From positions 1 through 64,000 of the forward strand of contig JAYSQA010000277.1 in NCBI GenBank assembly GCA_043721775.1: a stretch of 64,000 nt of DNA. Direction: 5' to 3'. The stretch is from Stagnihabitans sp043721775 (GTDB lineage Bacteria; Pseudomonadota; Alphaproteobacteria; Rhodobacterales; Rhodobacteraceae). A program made the translations under genes and the position numbers. A model generated the notes under the pieces. The model was not told where the DNA came from. It searched no databases and saw only the letters and a program-made list of their open reading frames with translations. Below, piece by piece: positions 59,884 through 64,000 of this stretch; the first letter of the stretch is position 1; each line of letters begins with the position of its first letter.

Positions 59884-61050
59884 TTACAGCAGCAGGCCGG
59901 GATCGGTTCCAAGGTCAAGGTTGGGGAAGACGGTGGATTGCAGGCCTGCGGCGTCAACCCCGAACATCGCGCGCAAGGCCCAGGCCGGATAGGCGCGCAC
60001 ATCGCCTGTGGGCATCAGGTCGCGCTGCGACAGCAGCTGACCCTCGGCAAGGCCCGGCCATTGGCCGAAGATGCGGCCGCCCTTCAGGGCGCCGCCTGCC
60101 AGAATGGCAAGGCCACCGGTGCCGTGATCGGTGCCCCCGGTGCCATTTTCCCGCGCCGTCCGGCCGAATTCCGTCATCGCCACCACCAAAGTCGTGCCCC
60201 AGACCCGGCCAAGGCCTGTCTTCATCGCCAGCAACGACTCTGACAGGCTTGTCAGTTGCGCAACCATGGTCTTGGTCTGCTGCTGATGCGTGTCCCAGCC
60301 GCCAAACGAGAAGCTGGCGATCCGCGAGGCGCCCAAAAGCCGCTCGGCCACGTATTCACCCAGTTGGCCATAGGCCAGTTTGCCCTTCGGGGCCTGCTCG
60401 CCATCCATCGCGCGGGCAAGGTGCTGCGCCTGGTCGAAGGGTTCAGCAAACAGCGGGTCAGCCGCATTTACCGCGGACAAAAGGTCTTGCCCCTGCGACG
60501 ACAGCGGGCTTTCGGCCACCGGAAACCAATGGTCCGCCTCATGCGCGCCGTCCAGAACAAGCATGCGTTGCTGGCCCACGGACACAGCGGTGTCAGGTTT
60601 GGTGCCCTGCATCAGGAACAGCGCGCGGTTCAGCCAGCCGTCATGGCTGGGGGTCTGGCCACCATCCCGGGTGCCCGTACCATTCTCCAGCGCGTCCTGG
60701 CCCACGAAATGGCTGCGGCCTGACCGGTAGGGCGTGGCCACGGCATGGGCAAAGGCAAGCTCTTTGGCGTCCCACAGCGGCATCAGACCAGCCGCAGCCG
60801 GGTTCAGCGTGAAGAAATCATTCAACGCCGGGCCCGCCTGCACAGCCAGCGTCGGGCGCAGCGCGGCAAAGGCCGCATCGCCGGTCGGGCGCACCACGTC
60901 CAGCCCATCCATCGCCCCACGCAGGATGATCACCACCAGCCGGTTGTCTCCGGGTGCCGCGGCAAAGGTCACCGGCGTCAGCAGGGGCGAGGCTGCCACC
61001 GAACAGCCGATCAGAAAGGCACGACGGGACATCAGCAGATCATGCGGCAT
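59884..61050 (-). CDS. DUF1501 family protein (Tat-exported)
   Basis: 388 residues. A Tat signal (SRRAFLIGC) then the DUF1501 alkaline-phosphatase-like fold: LVVIILRGAMDGLDVV, SHFVGQDALENGTG, FSFGGWDTHQQQ, VVAMTEFGRTARENGTGGTDHGTGG. The GGWDTHQ and EFGRT...DHG segments hold potential metal ligands. Role unknown; it is regularly paired with DUF1800 proteins, as here. GGAGGTAAGAAG precedes the ATG at 61050. Confidence 0.9.
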   Translation of the reverse strand: MPHDLLMSRRAFLIGCSVAASPLLTPVTFAAAPGDNRLVVIILRGAMDGLDVVRPTGDAAFAALRPTLAVQAGPALNDFFTLNPAAAGLMPLWDAKELAFAHAVATPYRSGRSHFVGQDALENGTGTRDGGQTPSHDGWLNRALFLMQGTKPDTAVSVGQQRMLVLDGAHEADHWFPVAESPLSSQGQDLLSAVNAADPLFAEPFDQAQHLARAMDGEQAPKGKLAYGQLGEYVAERLLGASRIASFSFGGWDTHQQQTKTMVAQLTSLSESLLAMKTGLGRVWGTTLVVAMTEFGRTARENGTGGTDHGTGGLAILAGGALKGGRIFGQWPGLAEGQLLSQRDLMPTGDVRAYPAWALRAMFGVDAAGLQSTVFPNLDLGTDPGLLL

Positions 61051-61054
61051 CTTC

Positions 61055-62401
61055 TTACCTCCGGCTGAAATCGGGCGAGGCGATCAGCACGGCCAATCCC
61101 TCCCAGCGTTGTTCGGCTCCAGCCACGGCGCGGCGCAGCAGGGGCGTGGCCAAATCCCCCAAAGCGAAATCGACCAGCGCCACCGGGTCGGCCCGGTCAC
61201 CGGTTGCCCGTGCCACATCGGTCGCCCAGTCAATGCGCGAGGCCACCATCGGCGGCGTCATCCAGCCCGCCGCTACCTCGGGCCAGCCATCGGGGCGCAG
61301 CGGTTTGAACGGCTGTTGGCCCATATTTGACAGGTAGGTCGGCACCATCATCGACTTCTTGTTGAAGCCGAGCATGTTTTTCTCCATGCCATCCAACCCC
61401 ATCAACCGCAACGAGGCCACCGCGAATTCCTGCGGAGAGCGGACCTTCTGGCGGTTCGGATCAGCGGCGGCAGGGTGCTGCAACAGCGTGCGGTACAGCG
61501 GCACCAGTTGGGTGTCCTGGGCCAGATAGGTCGCAGTCAACGCCTGCACCAGATCGGGCGGCGGCACATCGGCGATGAAATGGCGGGCAAGGAAGAAGGC
61601 CACCGCATGCGCCGTTTCGGGCCTGTGCGCCACATCCTCGACCAAGGCGTTGATCTGGTCCATCCCCTCGCCATAGGTGGCGCCAAGGATGTGCTTTTCG
61701 CCCGGTTCCTCGCGGCCTTTCACGACATGGGGGCCGGTTTCATCATGCGTCATCCCGGCCAGCAGTTTGGCCAGTTCGGTCACATCGGTCTGGGTATAGT
61801 CCTTGCCCATCGAATGCAGTTCCAGAAATTCCCGCGCAAGGTTCTCGTTCAGGCCGGTGCCTTTGCGCAACCCAACCGCCGAGTGCGGCCCGACCGAATT
61901 GGTCTGGGTCAGGTAAACCTGCATCGCCGGATGCCACAGCGTCGCCTTGATCATGTCGGCATAGCGGCCCGCGATATTCAGCCGTATCGCCTCGTCCCGG
62001 AAGGTCTGGATGTGGTGGCCCACCCCTTGCGAGACATTGGACACGGTGATCCGGTTGGCCCACAGGTTTACCAGCCGTTCAACAAAGCCAAGTGCGGCCA
62101 CGGCGGGACGGGTGAAATAGGTCGCGGCATCCTCTTGCTCGATCTTTTTCAAATCCAGAATCGCCGACGACTGCCCGGCTTTGGGCTGGACGTTCATTCC
62201 GGCCATCTTGTCGTCGCGCATCTGAACAAGCATGATCATGCGGTCGGCCATGCTGGGCCGGTTCCAGACGGCGGCTGCCGGATCATCGGCGGTCAGTTGC
62301 GCCAGCAGGCGTTCAGGCTCCAACCCGCCGGGCGAGGCTTGGGTGCCCATGCGCGGGCCAAAGCCAAAGCGGATTTCCTCAATCAAACTGGGCGCTTCCA
62401 C
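61055..62401 (-). CDS. DUF1800 family protein
   Basis: 448 residues. IRFGFGPR near the start and GLNENLAREFLELHSMG, with LAKLLAGMT and TWYHPAAADPN-like segments, are family signatures. No clear signal peptide. It ends four bases before the DUF1501 gene starts, so the two are cotranscribed and may act together. Function unknown. Confidence 0.9.
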   Translation of the reverse strand: MEAPSLIEEIRFGFGPRMGTQASPGGLEPERLLAQLTADDPAAAVWNRPSMADRMIMLVQMRDDKMAGMNVQPKAGQSSAILDLKKIEQEDAATYFTRPAVAALGFVERLVNLWANRITVSNVSQGVGHHIQTFRDEAIRLNIAGRYADMIKATLWHPAMQVYLTQTNSVGPHSAVGLRKGTGLNENLAREFLELHSMGKDYTQTDVTELAKLLAGMTHDETGPHVVKGREEPGEKHILGATYGEGMDQINALVEDVAHRPETAHAVAFFLARHFIADVPPPDLVQALTATYLAQDTQLVPLYRTLLQHPAAADPNRQKVRSPQEFAVASLRLMGLDGMEKNMLGFNKKSMMVPTYLSNMGQQPFKPLRPDGWPEVAAGWMTPPMVASRIDWATDVARATGDRADPVALVDFALGDLATPLLRRAVAGAEQRWEGLAVLIASPDFSRR

Positions 62402-62654
62402 GGCAGACTCCCATCAAGGTTCGACCTTCAGATGGGCCTGATGCCGGGCCAAATCAACCAACATTCCCGCGATTGGCTGATTTCCCCGCTTTGCGCATCC
62501 GGTGAGCGGCTTTTTACCCCGCGTCGCCCGGGGCTGCGCCGTGTTTAGCCAACCGTTTTTGCGAAAGAATAGCCGCAAACCATGGGTTTGGCCGGACAGA
62601 CCTTGCCGCAGGTTCGCCAGCAGGCCTAGGGTTGGTTCAGGGAATGCAGGCAGA

Positions 62655-64000
62655 ATGACGATGATGGACGAGGAAGCCGAACAGACAAAACCCGCACCGA
62701 AGGGCAAGGGTACCGCCGCAAAGGCTGCGCCGGGAAAAGGTGCGGCGGGCAAGGGTTCAGGTGGGCAAGGCACTGGTGGGCAAGGCACTGGCGGGCCTGC
62801 CAAACCGGCCCGCGTGCTGGAACCCTTGACCGGGCGGCCCCGGGGCGCTGGCCCGCGCTGGGGCACGGTAGCGTTTCCGCTGAAAGCCCATCGCAGCACC
62901 CATGGCCAGGTCACCGCCATCTCGATGATGAAGGACGAGGGGCCGTTTGTCGTCGAATGGGTGGCGCATCATCTGGCGGCAGGCTTCACCGATCTGCTGG
63001 TTTATACCAACGATTGCTCTGACGGCACCGACGACATGCTGATCCGGCTGGAAGAACTCGGTCTGGTCCACCACCGTCGCAACGATATTCCGCCGGGCAT
63101 CCGCCCGCAGCCCTCGGCGCTTAATTATGCCCAGGTGGAACCTGTGGCCGGGCTTTCCGACTGGGTCATGGTGTTTGACGCCGACGAATTCCTGTCGATC
63201 CGCCATGGCGATGGCACGGTTGACGGCCTGCTCACCTCTGCCGTGGAACAGGATGCCAACGGCATCGTGGTGACATGGCGCATCTTCGGGTCAGGCGGCG
63301 TGGTGGATTGGTCGCGGGATCCGGTGACTGAACAATTCCAGATGGCCGCCCCCACCACCTGGAACAAGGGCTGGGGTGTGAAAACCCTGTTCAAGTTCGA
63401 CCCCGACTATTGGAAGCTGGGCATCCACCGCCCCAAGATGAAAACCCGCCACATCCAGACTGACTTTCCCGACCGCGTCAAATGGCTGACCGGGTCCGGC
63501 AAAGTGATGGAGGATTACTTCAAGTTCCGCGGCTGGCGGTCGATCACCCGCACCGTGGGCTATGACTGGGTGCAACTGAACCACTACGCCGTGAAATCGG
63601 TCGAAAGCTACGCCCTGCGCAAGCTGCGCGGCAACGTCAACAACAAGGCTGACAAGTACAATTCTGACTACTGGTCGCTGCAAGACCGCAACGAGGTGCC
63701 AGATGACACCATGCTGCGCTATTCCGCCCGCCGGAATGACATCATCGCCACCCTGCTGACCGACCCCGAGGTCAACCGCCTGCACTTTGCCGCCCTCGCC
63801 CGGGCAGAGGCGCGGCTGGCTGAATTGCGCCAGACCGACGCTTACCACGAACTGGTGGCCGGTCTGGCGAAAGCCTCGGCGGTGCCGATCAGCCAGATCG
63901 TTGCCAAACCGCCGCAGCCGCGCGACAAGGAAAAGATCGCAGCCCTGATGACAGCCGTGGAAAAGCGCCGCAACGCCAAGGCGAAAGTAGAACGTGCGGG
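62655..64000 (+). CDS. Family 2/92-type glycosyltransferase (3' end beyond window)
   Basis: 448 codons are visible and the gene runs out of the window. A Lys/Gly/Ala-rich N-terminal tail (about residues 10-50) precedes the domain: ISMMKDEGPFVVEWVAHHLAAGF, the sugar site LVYTNDCSDGTDDML, and the metal motif VFDADEFLS (D-A-D). WGVKTLFKF and LNHYAVKSVESY follow. This is the GT92/DUF23-like glycosyltransferase pattern. ATG 62655 was used, with 62661 and 62664 as alternatives. Confidence 0.85.
   Translation, partial: MTMMDEEAEQTKPAPKGKGTAAKAAPGKGAAGKGSGGQGTGGQGTGGPAKPARVLEPLTGRPRGAGPRWGTVAFPLKAHRSTHGQVTAISMMKDEGPFVVEWVAHHLAAGFTDLLVYTNDCSDGTDDMLIRLEELGLVHHRRNDIPPGIRPQPSALNYAQVEPVAGLSDWVMVFDADEFLSIRHGDGTVDGLLTSAVEQDANGIVVTWRIFGSGGVVDWSRDPVTEQFQMAAPTTWNKGWGVKTLFKFDPDYWKLGIHRPKMKTRHIQTDFPDRVKWLTGSGKVMEDYFKFRGWRSITRTVGYDWVQLNHYAVKSVESYALRKLRGNVNNKADKYNSDYWSLQDRNEVPDDTMLRYSARRNDIIATLLTDPEVNRLHFAALARAEARLAELRQTDAYHELVAGLAKASAVPISQIVAKPPQPRDKEKIAALMTAVEKRRNAKAKVERA

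Noticed and set aside
1..64000. tRNA or rRNA genes, CRISPR arrays, insertion sequences, prophage or toxin-antitoxin modules.
   Set aside because: I looked for TTCGA/T-loop patterns, regularly spaced repeats, transposase and integrase motifs and found none convincing.

Overview
The window looks like the chromosome of a Rhodobacterales alphaproteobacterium (Rhodobacter/Tabrizicola/Gemmobacter-like). Supporting signs are high GC, the fdsGBACD formate dehydrogenase operon, a SAM/SAH riboswitch in front of metK (a type known from this order), a class II AroA, the rpsA-ihfB-lapA-trpF block and a TakP-like TRAP transporter. I saw no tRNA, rRNA, insertion sequence, prophage or CRISPR array. Genes are tightly packed, with many ATGA/TGATG stop-start overlaps.

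Layout. 0-3 kb: a broken cupin gene, an L,D-transpeptidase lipoprotein, a Trm112-like protein, a LON-substrate-binding-domain protein and a CnoX-like thioredoxin. 3.2-7.5 kb: rfbCBDA (dTDP-L-rhamnose) facing a Wzz-like chain-length protein. 7.5-14.5 kb: the NAD-dependent formate dehydrogenase operon with a LysR gene upstream and a TN11A palindrome between them. 14.6-22 kb: S49 peptidase, zinc-ribbon miniprotein, pteridine-reductase-like SDR, an AT-rich intergenic region, uvrC, ppk2, an unusual PDZ/TSP3 secreted protein, pgsA, moaD and moaE (molybdopterin synthase, the pterin source for the formate dehydrogenase). 22-26.7 kb: P1 peptidase, ynfA, nadE and a secreted 19-repeat MORN protein. 26.7-32.3 kb: rpsA-ihfB-lapA-trpF-[fucosyltransferase-like]-trpB on the minus strand. 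32.5-42.4 kb: ybeY-corC-lnt-metK, a methyltransferase, queF, trmB, aroA, a doubly broken gene, a VOC protein and cmk. 42.5-48.2 kb: a GlfT2-like glycosyltransferase, phoH, a lipoprotein, a frameshifted ompA-like gene and miaB. 48.3-57.2 kb: a second glycosyltransferase-like protein with a stop-codon repeat, cbpM/cbpA, a hydroxyacid dehydrogenase, a class V aminotransferase, TRAP permeases, takP and a GAF protein. 57.2-64 kb: HPP-CBS membrane protein, GlsB-like protein, TetR regulator, DUF1501/DUF1800 pair and a glycosyltransferase cut by the window end.

Most of the content is housekeeping. The best leads are these. (1) The block ybeY...cmk sits inverted relative to phoH/miaB and rpsA/ihfB, which splits two normally conserved pairs (phoH-ybeY and cmk-rpsA) exactly as one inversion would. 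(2) A ~185 bp intergenic element occurs twice, in the same orientation ahead of aroA and of a tetR gene, and is conserved as DNA rather than as protein. (3) A 15 bp tandem repeat duplicates the stop codon of a glycosyltransferase-like gene in frame. (4) Three genes are broken, two of them by TGA where tryptophan (TGG) is expected. (5) A fucosyltransferase-like gene lies inside the trp block. (6) A secreted PDZ/low-complexity/TSP3 protein of unknown role. I found no clearly new defence or mobile system.
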